A DNA stretch of 64,000 nucleotides from Halobacillus massiliensis (GCF_900166625.1 NZ_LT800499.1:3940541-4004540); one strand, 5' to 3'. Numbered from the stretch's first letter, positions 13,936 through 23,345 are shown. Notes: generated from the letters alone by a model not told the origin. Program-made: numbers and translations.

Positions 13936-14940
13936 CTTTCTCTTTAAAATTATTAATGTAAAATCATCTCGCAGGTAGAAATCCTGCAGCCGCTCAAAAT
14001 GCTTATACACTTGCTCGACTGTTTCCTGAGCCGGGAGATGAGAATATTTTCTAATAATCTCAAGGACCTCATCTTCTTCTATAAAGCGGTCCCCCTGCCT
14101 GCACTCTGTTACACCGTCCGTAAGCAGTATCACCATATCACCAACATTAATCTGCTGAGAGCACTGCTCGTAAGTAGCTTCAGATGAGACACCCAGGACA
14201 AGTCCTGAAGCGTCGATTTCTTCAAACTCATCCTTCTGACTATTGTAGTAATAACCAGGCTCATGGCCGGCAGAGGAAAATCTGAAGACGTGATCCTGCA
14301 TATTATATAATCCGTAAAACATCGTAACAAACATACTGGCATCCACGTTTCGTTCCACCACGCGGTTTAAACTGCCTAAGATGACACCAGGATCCATCAA
14401 GTTTTCAGGAAAGCTGTCCATTGAATATTTAATCATGGACATACAAAGTGCAGCAGGGACGCCTTTACCAACTACGTCAGCAATGGCTATACCAAGAGAA
14501 CCATCTTCATCTTTTACGAAGTGATAATAGTCTCCGTTCATCTGCTTAGAGGGGACGCTTACCGCTCCTACTTCCAGACCGTCAAACTCCGGTTTTTCTG
14601 TAGCAAGCAGCGTCTGCTGCATATTAGCAGCAACAGAAATTTCCGACTTCAGTTCAAGCTGTCTTTCCCTCAGAGCCTGATACTCTTGATAAGCCAATCC
14701 ATAAGAAATCATCGTCTCTAGAAGGAAATCCATGGAAGACTGAATATATTCAGGCATATCAGGGTATAGTTGCTGTAAAGACTCAATGTGTACATTAATT
14801 ATTTCTTCGGGAGAAATGTTCTGCTGCATTGAGTGCTTACTAAATTGTTCAGCCTGATAAAGAGCCTGCTCATCTTGTGTCTTTATATATTGGTGCATTA
14901 ATTCTTTATAATTTTCCAAATCGAGTTTAAGCGTACTCAT
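13930..14940 (-). CDS. rsbU: RsbU phosphatase, environmental stress activator
   Basis: A 336-residue protein phosphatase that dephosphorylates RsbV when activated by RsbT. Residues about 1-85 form the helical RsbT-binding region. The PPM phosphatase domain has metal-binding motifs GDYYHF, AIADVVGKG, LTDGVTE and DDFTLI. It lies 12 nt after rsbT and ends at the internal sigma-B promoter. Length is normal for RsbU. Confidence 0.95.
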   Translation of the reverse strand: MSTLKLDLENYKELMHQYIKTQDEQALYQAEQFSKHSMQQNISPEEIINVHIESLQQLYPDMPEYIQSSMDFLLETMISYGLAYQEYQALRERQLELKSEISVAANMQQTLLATEKPEFDGLEVGAVSVPSKQMNGDYYHFVKDEDGSLGIAIADVVGKGVPAALCMSMIKYSMDSFPENLMDPGVILGSLNRVVERNVDASMFVTMFYGLYNMQDHVFRFSSAGHEPGYYYNSQKDEFEEIDASGLVLGVSSEATYEQCSQQINVGDMVILLTDGVTECRQGDRFIEEDEVLEIIRKYSHLPAQETVEQVYKHFERLQDFYLRDDFTLIILKRKV

Positions 14941-14952
14941 CGTATCCCCCCT

Positions 14953-15360
14953 CTATCGGAGCCATTTAACGACTTTGATTTCGGTCCCCTTGCCATATTC
15001 AGAGAATATATTAAAATCATCCATTAATCTTTTTACCCCCGGCAGCCCTGCTCCAAGACCGCCCGATGTGGAAAATCCGTCTTCCATTACTAGGCTTAAT
15101 TCTTTAATTCCGGGTCCATCATCCATCGCAATAATGGTGATCCCTTTTTGATTCATATCTTCAATTGGTTCAAAGCAGATCTTTCCTGTCCCTGCATACA
15201 AATAAATGTTTCTCGCTAATTCGGAGATAGCGGTCGCAATTCTGGCCTGGTCCACTGTTCCAAAGCCAATCTTTCTGGCAATATCACGGCCAAGCTGTCT
15301 TGCGCCTACAATATCCCACTCTTTTTTGATATTGACACAGGATTGGATATCCATTCTCAC
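14953..15360 (-). CDS. rsbT: RsbT switch kinase of the stressosome
   Basis: A 135-residue GHKL kinase. It phosphorylates RsbS and RsbR in the stressosome and then leaves to activate RsbU. Motifs are [20 protein letters not shown] and [11 protein letters not shown]. Its start overlaps the rsbS stop by 4 nt. An upstream ATG at residue 1 and another at residue 3 are both possible. Confidence 0.95.
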   Translation of the reverse strand: MRMDIQSCVNIKKEWDIVGARQLGRDIARKIGFGTVDQARIATAISELARNIYLYAGTGKICFEPIEDMNQKGITIIAMDDGPGIKELSLVMEDGFSTSGGLGAGLPGVKRLMDDFNIFSEYGKGTEIKVVKWLR

Positions 15361-15722
15361 TCCTCCAATTCCTGTCGCAGTTTGATCAATCCTTGTTCAA
15401 GATCCAGGGCAGTTGGGACATCCTGCAAATGAATTCCCAGGTCAATTAAAGTCATGGCTACAGCAGGCTGGATTCCAGTGAGAACCACTTTGGCCCCCAT
15501 TAGGTCAGACATTGTGACTACATCACCAAGAACCTTTGCGATAAAGGAATCAATAATATCAACAGACGTTAAATCGATGACAACGCCTGTAGATCCACTT
15601 TCATGAATTTTACTTAATAAATCCTCCTGAAATTGAATGGCCGTTTGGTCGTCCAGATCAATTTGAATCGAAATCAGCAGGTAGTTATGAAGCTTTAAAA
15701 TAGGTATTCTCACTGTTATCAC
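15357..15722 (-). CDS. rsbS: RsbS stressosome scaffold protein
   Basis: A 121-residue single STAS-domain protein. The phosphorylated serine is Ser59 in SVDIIDSF, at the same number as I recall for B. subtilis RsbS. It overlaps both rsbRA (4 nt) and rsbT (4 nt). With RsbR proteins it forms the stressosome core. Confidence 0.95.
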   Translation of the reverse strand: MITVRIPILKLHNYLLISIQIDLDDQTAIQFQEDLLSKIHESGSTGVVIDLTSVDIIDSFIAKVLGDVVTMSDLMGAKVVLTGIQPAVAMTLIDLGIHLQDVPTALDLEQGLIKLRQELEE

Positions 15723-16588
15723 TCCCCGTCCAGAGAATCAATTAGCTTTTCTATATCTTTTTCTTTATCTTGTGTTTGTTCAATGGTGCGGTTGGTTAAT
15801 TCCAGGGCCGTTTGGAAGCCTTTGCGAAGCGAGCTCTTTGTAGGGAACTTTCCAAGATCGATCCCCAGATTAACGATCGTCTGCGCAATTTCCGGACGAA
15901 TACCTACCAGAATGCAGCGTGAACCGATCAGACGCACGGCTTCTGCTGCCTGAATAATGTGATGGGCCACCATTGTATCTACTACTGGAACACCTGTAAT
16001 ATCGATAAGCACAACTTCTGCATTATGCTTAATGACGCCATCTAACAGGTTTTCCATAATAAGTTTAGCTCTTTCTGTATCAATTGTGCCAATCAACGGC
16101 ATAATTGTTATGTTTTCCATAACAGGAATGAGCGGGGCGGACAGCTCCTGCAGAGCAACTCTCTGCAAAGACACAATGTTTTCCCAGCTTCCCGAAAATT
16201 CGTTAACGAGCTTATTTATTACAGGGTCCACCCAGTTATCAACCTGGCGAAGGACCTCCCCGAAGTACTTAGAATCCACCTGATCTGATCGCTGCAGAAT
16301 AAATTCAGTGATCACCCGGCGAAAGACTTGCATTCCATCAGTTAAGTAACTGAGCGGCCAGCCAAGATTAATCAGACGCTCTGAAAAATCCTCCAGCTCC
16401 AACGAAATTCCATCTTTCTCAATACTGGAGAAAATAACGTTAACGAATTCCCTGTTAGTATTTTCAAAAAGCTCGTCCGATATAGACGAAGTATATTCGC
16501 TGGACTTCTTGCTGTTCACTTCTTCCAGCCACATTTTTACGATATCATCGCTGTATTCAATAACCATTCCTTTTAATCTCTTGTCCAT
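15719..16588 (-). CDS. rsbRA: RsbRA stressosome sensor
   Basis: A 289-residue RsbR co-antagonist. The N-terminal half (about 1-150) is the divergent non-haem globin-like sensor region. The C-terminal half is a STAS domain with both candidate phosphothreonine contexts ([11 protein letters not shown] and [10 protein letters not shown]). The ATG at 16588 is chosen because GTGGAGG lies 7 nt upstream; the longer ORF to 16630 has no good binding site. It is the first gene of the sigma-B operon. The C-terminal extension after the STAS domain is acidic. Confidence 0.94.
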   Translation of the reverse strand: MDKRLKGMVIEYSDDIVKMWLEEVNSKKSSEYTSSISDELFENTNREFVNVIFSSIEKDGISLELEDFSERLINLGWPLSYLTDGMQVFRRVITEFILQRSDQVDSKYFGEVLRQVDNWVDPVINKLVNEFSGSWENIVSLQRVALQELSAPLIPVMENITIMPLIGTIDTERAKLIMENLLDGVIKHNAEVVLIDITGVPVVDTMVAHHIIQAAEAVRLIGSRCILVGIRPEIAQTIVNLGIDLGKFPTKSSLRKGFQTALELTNRTIEQTQDKEKDIEKLIDSLDGE

Positions 16589-16688
16589 TAATAAACCTCC
16601 ACTTAACCCGATCTTATATTCCCCGTTCATAGCTATACAGGTATAATATTAACAAATATGCTGTATTTTTTGTACTCATTAGTTCTAT

Positions 16689-16716
16689 TCTATACTTTTT
16701 CCTAACTTCTCGCCAA
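16689..16716 (-). promoter_or_regulatory. Possible sigma-A promoter of the rsbRA operon
   Basis: A -35-like TTGGCG (16711-16716) and -10 TATAGA (16689-16694) with a 16-nt spacer. It lies in the gap between the ndoA terminator and rsbRA. The match is moderate. Confidence 0.45.
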
Positions 16717-16745
16717 CTCAATAAGTTATTTCAACTATTTACCAT

Positions 16746-16783
16746 ACAAAAAGCAAAGCTGCCCTTATCAGGCAGCTTTGCTT
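16746..16783 (-). terminator. Terminator of ndoAI-ndoA
   Basis: A perfect 13-bp stem AAGCAAAGCTGCC/GGCAGCTTTGCTT with a 7-nt loop (16751-16783), followed on the minus strand by TTTTT. The ndoA stop codon overlaps the first arm. Confidence 0.92.
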
Positions 16784-17132
16784 AAAAATCAATCAGTCCT
16801 AAACTAATTTGTAAGGCTTCATTGACCTGTTTCATCATCGGCTCATCAAGCTGTGTGATTTTATCGGTCAAACGCTGTTTATCAATCGTTCTGATTTGTT
16901 CCAATAAGATAACAGAATTACGTTCAAAACCATATTTCTTTGCATCGATTTCAACGTGTGTGGGAAGTTTGGCTTTTTGGATTTGTGCCGTAATCGCGGC
17001 GATAATTACTGTGGGGCTGAAACGATTCCCGATATCGTTTTGCAGAATGAGTACAGGGCGCACTCCTCCCTGCTCAGATCCTACAACAGGGGACAAATCA
17101 GCGAAATAAACATCTCCTCGTTTGACTATCAC
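16782..17132 (-). CDS. ndoA: EndoA toxin (MazF family mRNA interferase)
   Basis: A 116-residue MazF-type endoribonuclease. It cleaves mRNA at short specific sites (UACAU in B. subtilis) and is neutralised by NdoAI. The sequence is almost that of B. subtilis EndoA ([41 protein letters not shown]). The ORF extends to 17141, but the GTG at 17132 is preferred: GGGGTG lies 8 nt upstream and the length then equals the B. subtilis protein. It starts 5 nt after the antitoxin stop. Confidence 0.95.
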   Translation of the reverse strand: MIVKRGDVYFADLSPVVGSEQGGVRPVLILQNDIGNRFSPTVIIAAITAQIQKAKLPTHVEIDAKKYGFERNSVILLEQIRTIDKQRLTDKITQLDEPMMKQVNEALQISLGLIDF

Positions 17133-17137
17133 CGATT

Positions 17138-17413
17138 TCACACCCCGCTCACTAATTGCTCCAGGGTGTGATCTGCCTCCTCTTCGGCCTGAAACGCTTC
17201 TGAAGCGATGTTAAGATTAATTTTAGCCATTTCCATATAGCCACGTCTCATTGATTCTCTAATATGGCGCTGTTTCTCTTCACGCAGATACATTTTCGTC
17301 GCTTTACACATGAAATCGCTCCGATCACTATTTTCCTCTTGAACATGTCCATCTAATTCTACCAAAAGGTTACTCGGAATCCGAATCACAATTTCTCGCA
17401 TGCTGTCGGACAC
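17138..17413 (-). CDS. ndoAI: NdoAI antitoxin (CopG/MazE-like)
   Basis: A 91-residue ribbon-helix-helix antitoxin of EndoA. The N-terminal half holds the RHH DNA-binding segment ([16 protein letters not shown]). The C-terminal half carries the well conserved toxin-binding region [15 protein letters not shown] and ends LVSG, as in B. subtilis. The GTG at 17413 is chosen, with GGAGG 9 nt upstream, matching the B. subtilis MSES start; an ATG at 17419 is too close to the binding site. The longer ORF to 17482 lacks support. Confidence 0.92.
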   Translation of the reverse strand: MSDSMREIVIRIPSNLLVELDGHVQEENSDRSDFMCKATKMYLREEKQRHIRESMRRGYMEMAKINLNIASEAFQAEEEADHTLEQLVSGV

Positions 17414-17473
17414 TACCATACACCTCCACCATCTTCTCCCAAAAGAAACCAGTCTAATTAAATTCCAATTTAA

Positions 17474-17502
17474 TCTTATCATCAGGCCGTGTCTATTGCA
17501 AA
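17474..17502 (-). promoter_or_regulatory. Sigma-A promoter of ndoAI-ndoA
   Basis: A -35 box TTGCAA (17497-17502), a 17-nt spacer and -10 TAAGAT (17474-17479), about 60 nt upstream of the ndoAI start. Confidence 0.65.
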
Positions 17503-17578
17503 GGAGTCTTTGGTTTTTTTCGTGAAAGATGTAGCCTGGCGTCAGTATGCTATAGGACTTTCTGCATAAATATCTAAC

Positions 17579-18730
17579 CTATAAAGAATTCTCTACTTCT
17601 ACTTTATGCCCGTTTTCCAAATACATTCGTGGAATTCTCCGGCCAAGCATACAAGGCACTTCATAATTAATGGTTTCTAAATAACCCGCTACATCATCCG
17701 TATGCACTTTTTCATTTCCTTGCTTTCCAATTAATGTAACCTGACTTCCCAAAGAATATTCCTTGTCTAGCTTAATCATACATTGGTCCATACAGATACG
17801 CCCTACAATCGGGTGTTTTTTTCCATCAACCAAAACTTCAAAGCCTTGAAGTTTTCGGATCCATCCATCGGCATAACCGATAGGAATAGTCCCAATCCAC
17901 TCTTCCTTCTTCGCCTGATATGTCGCTCCGTAGCTTAAACTGTCTCCAGGATTTACTTTTTTAACGTGTACCAGTCTGCTGTGCAGGGACAAAACGGGTT
18001 TTAAGTCAATCGGCTGTTCTTCTTTTACATCAGGTGATGGATAAAGCCCGTACATACTGATTCCAAAACGTACGAAGTGTTTCATCTGTTCTGGAAACCG
18101 CATGCTTGCCGCACTGTTCCCTGTATGCATCTCCACTTCATCCGGCCAGTTTGCTTTTAAATAAGCTGCCATTTGATCAAAACGCTTCACCTGTTCGTTA
18201 TAGTAGAAAGTGTCGTTTTCATCTGCCGTGGCAAAATGGGTAAATACTGCTTCTAATTTCAATTTTTCATGCTGCTTAATTCCCGCAAGCAGCCTGTCCA
18301 TTTCGTCAGTTGACCGGATACCGATTCTTCCCATTCCCGTATCCCACTTCATATGAAGACGGAGTGGTTTTTTTAAATCCGGAAGTGACTCCAGCCATTC
18401 TTCTTGAAAAACCGTAACGGCAATGTCATGTTCTGCTGCGATCACTGCATCCTCCGGCCGCGTCCAGCCCATAACAAGAATTGGAGCTGTCAGCCCAGCT
18501 TCCCGAAGCTTTAAAGCTTCATCAAGCAAAGCAACGGCTAGCCGCTCAGCTCCGGCATCCAGCGCCTTTTTGGCCACCTGTATATCGCCATGACCGTAAG
18601 CGTTTGCTTTTACAACCGCGTAAATGCCAGTATCGGGCCGCAGCCGCTGTTTTAGTTGTTTTATATTAAATGCAATATGGGACAGCTCTACCTCTGCCCA
18701 GGTATCTCTGTAATAATTCTCTGCTGACAC
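17579..18730 (-). CDS. alr: Alanine racemase
   Basis: A PLP-dependent racemase that makes D-alanine for peptidoglycan; 383 residues from the chosen start. The PLP lysine lies in VVKANAYGHG (near residue 41). The catalytic tyrosine lies in SLSYGATY and other marks are GTIPIGYADG and CMDQCMI. The GTG at 18730 is chosen because it gives the N terminus MS-x4-YRDTWAE, as in B. subtilis Alr, and the G-rich binding site is better spaced; TTG at 18736 is the alternative. It has its own promoter. It is followed by the toxin-antitoxin pair. Confidence 0.95.
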   Translation of the reverse strand: MSAENYYRDTWAEVELSHIAFNIKQLKQRLRPDTGIYAVVKANAYGHGDIQVAKKALDAGAERLAVALLDEALKLREAGLTAPILVMGWTRPEDAVIAAEHDIAVTVFQEEWLESLPDLKKPLRLHMKWDTGMGRIGIRSTDEMDRLLAGIKQHEKLKLEAVFTHFATADENDTFYYNEQVKRFDQMAAYLKANWPDEVEMHTGNSAASMRFPEQMKHFVRFGISMYGLYPSPDVKEEQPIDLKPVLSLHSRLVHVKKVNPGDSLSYGATYQAKKEEWIGTIPIGYADGWIRKLQGFEVLVDGKKHPIVGRICMDQCMIKLDKEYSLGSQVTLIGKQGNEKVHTDDVAGYLETINYEVPCMLGRRIPRMYLENGHKVEVENSL

Positions 18731-18766
18731 TTCCAAGCGCCCCCTGTTCTAAATGCTGTCTTTCTT

Positions 18767-18795
18767 ATTATTGAACGTTAAAAAAAACGTGTCAA
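18767..18795 (-). promoter_or_regulatory. Sigma-A promoter of alr
   Basis: A perfect -35 box TTGACA (18790-18795), a 17-nt spacer and -10 AATAAT (18767-18772). The spacer contains a small inverted repeat AACGTT/AACGT. Confidence 0.75.
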
Positions 18796-18868
18796 CTATA
18801 GGAAGCGGCGCTTATACATGCTGCCGGTTAGATAACAAATCCTTTTGGTTCTTGACATTTTCCTCTTA

Positions 18869-18899
18869 GAAAAAAATAAAAGCAGACCGTTAAGCCTGC
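18869..18899 (-). terminator. Terminator of ydcC
   Basis: Stem GCAGGC/GTCTGC with a 6-nt loop (18882-18899, one G-T pair), followed on the minus strand by TTTTATTTTTTT. It separates the acpS-nnr-ydcC unit from alr. Confidence 0.8.
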
Positions 18900-18914
18900 C
18901 TGCATTTTGTACAT

Positions 18915-19970
18915 TTATTTAACCGAATATCCGTTCACCGAATCAGCTACAGCTACTAGTTCTTCCTGTGTCAATTCATTACTGGCAACGTGATAAGTCG
19001 TATCTCCCTTAGTCCATTCAAGTTTTTGATTGGATAAGGCACCCACTGATCCATCGGATAACTGCACAAGATCACCATTTACCGCAACCGTTTCTCTGGC
19101 ACTTGCCGGCTGCGTTACAGCTGATTCCTGGATTAGTGTAAAGTCTTTTTCTCCTTTATACGTCATAATGGTTCTTGTACCATTCTCTGTCGTTACTTCC
19201 TGTTCATCAAAAAGACTGGAGCCAAAGGTTTCTTCAGGATAAAGAACTTCAGCGTCAGCAGACTCTTCAGATGATTCCTCTGGTTCTGTCGGCTGCTCTT
19301 CTGTTGCGTTTACGGCCGTATCTTCTGTACTGCCCATCGCCATGTTTTCATCGACATCAAAGTCTGTTTCCTTAAAGGAATCGTTCTGAGCAAAGTTAGA
19401 GAACTGTACTTCTACGATGGAGGCTGAATCTTTATCCAGTACTTTGACCATGACAGGCGCGTATGTTTTCTTATCGAAGTAAACTTCCTGGAATGGCAGT
19501 GACTGATTGTTTTGGTAGTTGGTTTTCGTCTTAAAGACGTAATGATTGTCCGTCGTATTAAACTCGGCTTCACTATCGGCTTTTATGTCTCTAATCAGTG
19601 AGTCGAGCAAGTATGGCTGGCTTGTGTTTTCCGGCCAGTCGCTCTGGAATTTGAAACTCTTATTCAGCGCCGGTGTAAGTACAAACACACCGCTGTTATT
19701 CTTTAGGATGATTTGACTGCCTTTTTCATCTCGATCACTGGCAAGCTCCACTTTATAGAAATCTTTCTTTTTGTGGGAGATTTGAATCTGATATTTTTGA
19801 TCTTCTTTACCGGTTTTCATCGTCATCGTTGCGTCTGTTTTATAACCAGCCATCTCCGCCTGCTGTTCTTCGAGTTTTTTCACGACATCTTCTCTGGATT
19901 GTTCTCCACAAGCACTGAGCACAAGAAGGAAAGTCATGATCATTAAGAAAAGGATCGGGAAACGCTTCAT
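18915..19970 (-). CDS. ydcC: LolA-like outer-surface lipoprotein, YdcC type
   Basis: A 351-residue predicted lipoprotein. A signal peptide of about 20 residues ends in the lipobox LSAC (Cys21). The body resembles the LolA/LppX-like fold and carries the YdcC hallmark of sporulation-associated lipoproteins of Bacillus. An acidic, low-complexity linker lies near residues 215-245 (rich in E, T, P, S). AAAGGAG lies before the ATG. It follows nnr with a 60-nt gap. The exact function is unknown. Confidence 0.85.
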   Translation of the reverse strand: MKRFPILFLMIMTFLLVLSACGEQSREDVVKKLEEQQAEMAGYKTDATMTMKTGKEDQKYQIQISHKKKDFYKVELASDRDEKGSQIILKNNSGVFVLTPALNKSFKFQSDWPENTSQPYLLDSLIRDIKADSEAEFNTTDNHYVFKTKTNYQNNQSLPFQEVYFDKKTYAPVMVKVLDKDSASIVEVQFSNFAQNDSFKETDFDVDENMAMGSTEDTAVNATEEQPTEPEESSEESADAEVLYPEETFGSSLFDEQEVTTENGTRTIMTYKGEKDFTLIQESAVTQPASARETVAVNGDLVQLSDGSVGALSNQKLEWTKGDTTYHVASNELTQEELVAVADSVNGYSVK

Positions 19971-20031
19971 CTTGATTTCAACTCCTTTGTCTCTTCTCTG
20001 ATGACAAAGGGAACGTTACCCAATGGATGAT

Positions 20032-21522
20032 TTAAGAAAATGTACGAAGTGTCTGGGACAGCCCTTCAATCAGGTCACTGGCCAAAAGCCCTCTCATCGA
20101 ATGCTCTTCAGCGGTTAAGTGTTCAGCGGTCAGACCGTGAATCACACAGCCATTGGCTAAAGCGTCAAACACAGAATCGGATTGCAGCATGAGAGCCAGC
20201 AGCACTCCTGACAGTACGTCTCCGCTTCCGCCTTTTGCCAGCCCGGCATTTCCCGACGTATCGACACGCTGTCTGCCATCCGGGGCAGTGATTATCGTGT
20301 TCGGTCCTTTGAGCACAACATATACTCCATAACGACGGGCAAAATCTCGGCTGATGGAATAAGGAGAAGCGAGAATCTCTGGAATCGAATGGCCGGTTAA
20401 GTGAGCAAATTCCCCAGGGTGCGGAGTTAAGACGATCGGACGGTTCGGACCAGGCATGGTTCCTAACTTTTCTTTAAAATGGTAGAGTCCGTCTGCATCG
20501 ATAAGCAGCGGGCCTTCCGTCCCATTGATAAGCTCATCTAGTAAAAAGGAACTCTTTTCCTCTCTGCCGATTCCCATACCGAAAGCCACACCGTTAAACC
20601 CTGAAAAATCAGCAGCCTCCGCTCCGATAGGCAGATACGTTGCTTCCCGGACAAACGATGAGACGAGCGGGACAGCCTCTTCAGGTGTGGCTACTGTCAA
20701 CAAGCCGATACCGCTTCTCAGCGCCGCCCTTGCCGTCATGGCAATTGAGCCAGGCATATGAAAGGCGCCGCCTACGGCTAATCCTTTGCCATGGCTGCCT
20801 TTATGAGATAATGCTTGTCTGTCAGGCAAGGTCGCTTTCACATCATCCGCTGTCCAATGGCTGCATTGAGGATTGGAAAGAATAGTAGAAGGCAGACCGA
20901 TTTCAACAACCCTCCATTCGCCATAAAAAGGGCTTGTATGTTCAAGGAACACACTCTGCTTCGGGGCCGCAATGACTGCCGTAAAATCGGCTTGAATGCC
21001 TTTAAAATCATTTATTCCTTCGTCAGCTGGCACACCGCTTGGAATATCAACAGCAATCGTATAGGCCTGATGTTCATTAATGATAGGAACAATTTCAACA
21101 AAGGGCGGCCGAAGACTTCCCTTCACCCCAATCCCTAACATCGCATCAATAATGACATCAGCCTTATGCAGCTCTTTTTCCCATGATGAAAGATCCTCAA
21201 AAGGGTGAACGGTATACCCTGATTGGACATACAGTTTTTTATGAACAAGCGCATCCCCTTTAATTTTTTCATCTGGCACGACCTGCCAGGCCTGTACATG
21301 ATAACCGCGATTTTTTAGAGTTCGTGCGATAACAAAGCCGTCCCCTCCATTATTTCCTCCGCCGATTAATACCATTACCTGATCATTAGGCTGAATCTTG
21401 CTTTCCAGCTCTTCGCATACAGCACGGCCGGCGTTTTCCATAAGCATAGATCCCGGCATTCCAGCCGTCTCAATAGCGAGGCGATCCCATTCGTACATTT
21501 CCTGTGCGGTCACAATATCCAT
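20032..21522 (-). CDS. nnr: Bifunctional NAD(P)H-hydrate epimerase / ADP-dependent dehydratase
   Basis: A 496-residue repair enzyme that restores hydrated NADH and NADPH. The N-terminal YjeF domain (about 1-215) is the epimerase and has GGGNNGGDG at 54-62. The C-terminal ribokinase-like domain is the dehydratase, with LTPHPGEFAHL and GSGDVLSG. A good binding site (GGAGGGAACG) precedes the ATG. It lies between acpS and ydcC, a common order in Bacillaceae outside B. subtilis. Confidence 0.95.
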   Translation of the reverse strand: MDIVTAQEMYEWDRLAIETAGMPGSMLMENAGRAVCEELESKIQPNDQVMVLIGGGNNGGDGFVIARTLKNRGYHVQAWQVVPDEKIKGDALVHKKLYVQSGYTVHPFEDLSSWEKELHKADVIIDAMLGIGVKGSLRPPFVEIVPIINEHQAYTIAVDIPSGVPADEGINDFKGIQADFTAVIAAPKQSVFLEHTSPFYGEWRVVEIGLPSTILSNPQCSHWTADDVKATLPDRQALSHKGSHGKGLAVGGAFHMPGSIAMTARAALRSGIGLLTVATPEEAVPLVSSFVREATYLPIGAEAADFSGFNGVAFGMGIGREEKSSFLLDELINGTEGPLLIDADGLYHFKEKLGTMPGPNRPIVLTPHPGEFAHLTGHSIPEILASPYSISRDFARRYGVYVVLKGPNTIITAPDGRQRVDTSGNAGLAKGGSGDVLSGVLLALMLQSDSVFDALANGCVIHGLTAEHLTAEEHSMRGLLASDLIEGLSQTLRTFS

Positions 21523-21579
21523 TCGTTCCCTCCTACCCGCATTACCATGCTATGAATAAATGTATGTAAATATGTCCAC

Positions 21580-21936
21580 TCACACTTCCTCCAGGACGAC
21601 TTGAGCGACGGCCTGATGCCGGCTGTGAGAAATAGCAGCCCAGATGATGTAATTATCAAAGCCTGATACTTTCATCTGTGGCGCTCCTTTAGCATCAGGA
21701 AGCACTTCCATGTCCTGAAAGCTTAATCGGCCAATGCCAGTACCCACCGCTTTAGCAAAGGCTTCTTTCACCGCAAATCGGCCGGCTAAGAACTCTACCT
21801 GCCGCTGGCCATTTAAGTTATGAAAAATCCGCTGCTCTTCTTCAGTTAATATTCGTTGAACCAATCGTGGATTTCGACTTATACTTTCATTAATACGCTC
21901 GAGGTCAATCAAATCCACACCAATACCTTTAATCAT
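21580..21936 (-). CDS. acpS: Holo-acyl-carrier-protein synthase
   Basis: A 118-residue phosphopantetheinyl transferase that activates acyl carrier protein. Metal and substrate motifs are GIGVDLIDLERI and EFLAGRFAVKEAFAKA, followed by SHSRHQAVAQV. The second ATG (21936) is preferred over 21942 because AAGGGAAG then has a normal spacing. It starts the acpS-nnr-ydcC unit and is divergent from the rhomboid gene. Confidence 0.95.
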   Translation of the reverse strand: MIKGIGVDLIDLERINESISRNPRLVQRILTEEEQRIFHNLNGQRQVEFLAGRFAVKEAFAKAVGTGIGRLSFQDMEVLPDAKGAPQMKVSGFDNYIIWAAISHSRHQAVAQVVLEEV

Positions 21937-21969
21937 GTTCATCTTCCCTTTTCATTAGATGTTTGTAGT

Positions 21970-21994
21970 ATACCCGATCTTTCCCATGTTAAAA
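21970..21994 (-). promoter_or_regulatory. Possible sigma-B promoter of acpS
   Basis: TTTTAA (21989-21994), a 13-nt spacer and GGGTAT (21970-21975). The -10 box is perfect for sigma-B and the -35 box has one mismatch. It lies 34 nt before the acpS start. Confidence 0.4.
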
Positions 21995-22017
21995 AAGAAT
22001 ACTAGATTAGAATTTTG

Positions 22018-22046
22018 ATTATAGTAGAAATAGAATACTTTTTAAA
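22018..22046 (-). promoter_or_regulatory. Possible sigma-A promoter of acpS
   Basis: A -35-like TTTAAA (22041-22046), a 17-nt spacer and a perfect -10 TATAAT (22018-22023). Confidence 0.5.
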
Positions 22047-22061
22047 AAGGAGAACCCGCTC

Positions 22062-22823
22062 ATGTTTGTTCGCACGGAAAGCTTTCAGGAATTTTTAAAA
22101 TTTTATCCGGTCGTTTCAATTCTCGTTGCCATCAACCTCGGCTTATGGCTGTTTATAGATATATTACAGTTAGGGCCGGCCTTGGAATTTTACCGATTTG
22201 GCATTGGGAATAATTATTTACTGGGGCAAGGAGAATGGTGGAGAATCATCACCCCGATTTTTTTACATGGCGGCTTTACTCACGCGCTGTTTAACTCATT
22301 CTCGCTTGTATTATTCGGCCCCGCCTTAGAGCAGATGCTCGGCAGAGTTAAGTTTATCATTGTTTATATGGCAGCTGGAGCGTTCGGTAATATCGGTACT
22401 TATTTAATTGCTCCTGACGCCTTCTATCTTCATCTCGGAGCGTCTGGAGCCATATTCGGTCTTTTTGGTGTTTATCTATTTATGTTTTTCAATCGAAAAG
22501 AGCTTCTTGGACCGGCTAATTCACAGATTGTCATGGTTATTTTGATACTCGGCCTGTTTATGACGTTTACTCGCCCTGGGGTTAATGTATGGGCGCACCT
22601 GTTTGGTCTGATTGGCGGTTTCGCCCTGGCTCTTCCGCTCCTTAAAGGAGCACGGCCGTTTTCACTCTGGCAGAACCGGGCCAAACATTCTAACAACAGT
22701 GGGGATATTGCTTTTAATCCGAATCGGTGGAAGCGGAAGCAGACGTTTAATACTTACGGTAAATATATTTTCTGGGGAGCGATTATCTTTCTTGTGGCTC
22801 TCGCTTTGTTTAGCAGGCTTTAA
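22062..22823 (+). CDS. Rhomboid family intramembrane serine protease
   Basis: A 253-residue membrane protein with about six or seven transmembrane segments. Catalytic features are the GASG box with Ser128 (126-129), His179 in NVWAHLFG, and HGGFTHALFN (69-78), which supplies oxyanion residues. It matches the position of B. subtilis ydcA, next to acpS. The substrate is not evident. AAGGAG lies before the ATG. A terminator follows. Confidence 0.92.
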   Translation: MFVRTESFQEFLKFYPVVSILVAINLGLWLFIDILQLGPALEFYRFGIGNNYLLGQGEWWRIITPIFLHGGFTHALFNSFSLVLFGPALEQMLGRVKFIIVYMAAGAFGNIGTYLIAPDAFYLHLGASGAIFGLFGVYLFMFFNRKELLGPANSQIVMVILILGLFMTFTRPGVNVWAHLFGLIGGFALALPLLKGARPFSLWQNRAKHSNNSGDIAFNPNRWKRKQTFNTYGKYIFWGAIIFLVALALFSRL

Positions 22824-22850
22824 GTCCTTCCAGTCAGTATCAGTAAAAAG

Positions 22851-22878
22851 CCCTTGGAATTACTCCGAGGGATTTTTT
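22851..22878 (+). terminator. Terminator of the rhomboid gene
   Basis: An 8-bp stem CCCTTGGA/TCCGAGGG with a 5-nt loop (22851-22871), followed by ATTTTTTT. Confidence 0.88.
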
Positions 22879-22943
22879 TAGGGAAGAGCTTTTCATTTTA
22901 GGATGAGCATAGACTGTGCCATTTACTATAGTAAGAGAAACAA

Positions 22944-23250
22944 GGCTGGGAAATAACTCGCATTCCGCGGGGAGCCGATGAGCTAGCTCGTTCCACTCGC
23001 GGCTCTCATCCTGGCTCTATCTCCCTGCAGGAGTCTCGCCATTCCCCAGCCTCTTTACCGTTGAGGGTGGAAACGGAACTCTGTAGTTTCAGTAACCGTT
23101 CTAATGAAAATAGGCTTTCCTTACCCAATGTTCCGTTACACAAAATAAGATAAAGGGCCAGGGGAAACGGCGAGACTCCTATGGGAGGATAGAACAGTGT
23201 GAGATCCTGGAAGGCTAAAAGCCCGAGGAAGCTCACCGTTGCCCAAGGTT
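22944..23250 (-). repeat. Composite intergenic repeat, locus 1 (inverted, B module shortened)
   Basis: The A module (22944-23051) is on the minus strand and has 11-bp ends of the GGCTGGGAAAT type. A 103-nt centre with TAACGGAAC-like ends follows. The B module (23155 to about 23250) is on the plus strand, begins GGGCCAGGGGAAACGGCGAG and is cut short at its right end. It lies between the convergent rhomboid and cshA genes. The same arrangement occurs at three other sites. No gene is visible in 22879-23310. Confidence 0.85.
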
Positions 23251-23310
23251 TCTAAAACAAGATTAACGGCTCAATCATCCTCTTTAAGCAAGAATCAAAG
23301 ATAAGCAAAA

Positions 23311-23345
23311 AAATCCCCCGGAAAAAACTTCCCGGGGGATTTTTC
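23311..23345. terminator. Bidirectional terminator after cshA
   Basis: An 11-bp stem AAATCCCCCGG/CCGGGGGATTT with runs of T on both strands. It ends cshA on the minus strand and would stop transcription entering from the repeat region. Confidence 0.88.

Noticed and set aside
22944-23250. CRISPR array or insertion sequence as the explanation of the dispersed repeats
   Set aside because: There are no regular short repeats with unique spacers, no cas genes and no transposase ORF; the copies are long hairpins about 10-16 kb apart.
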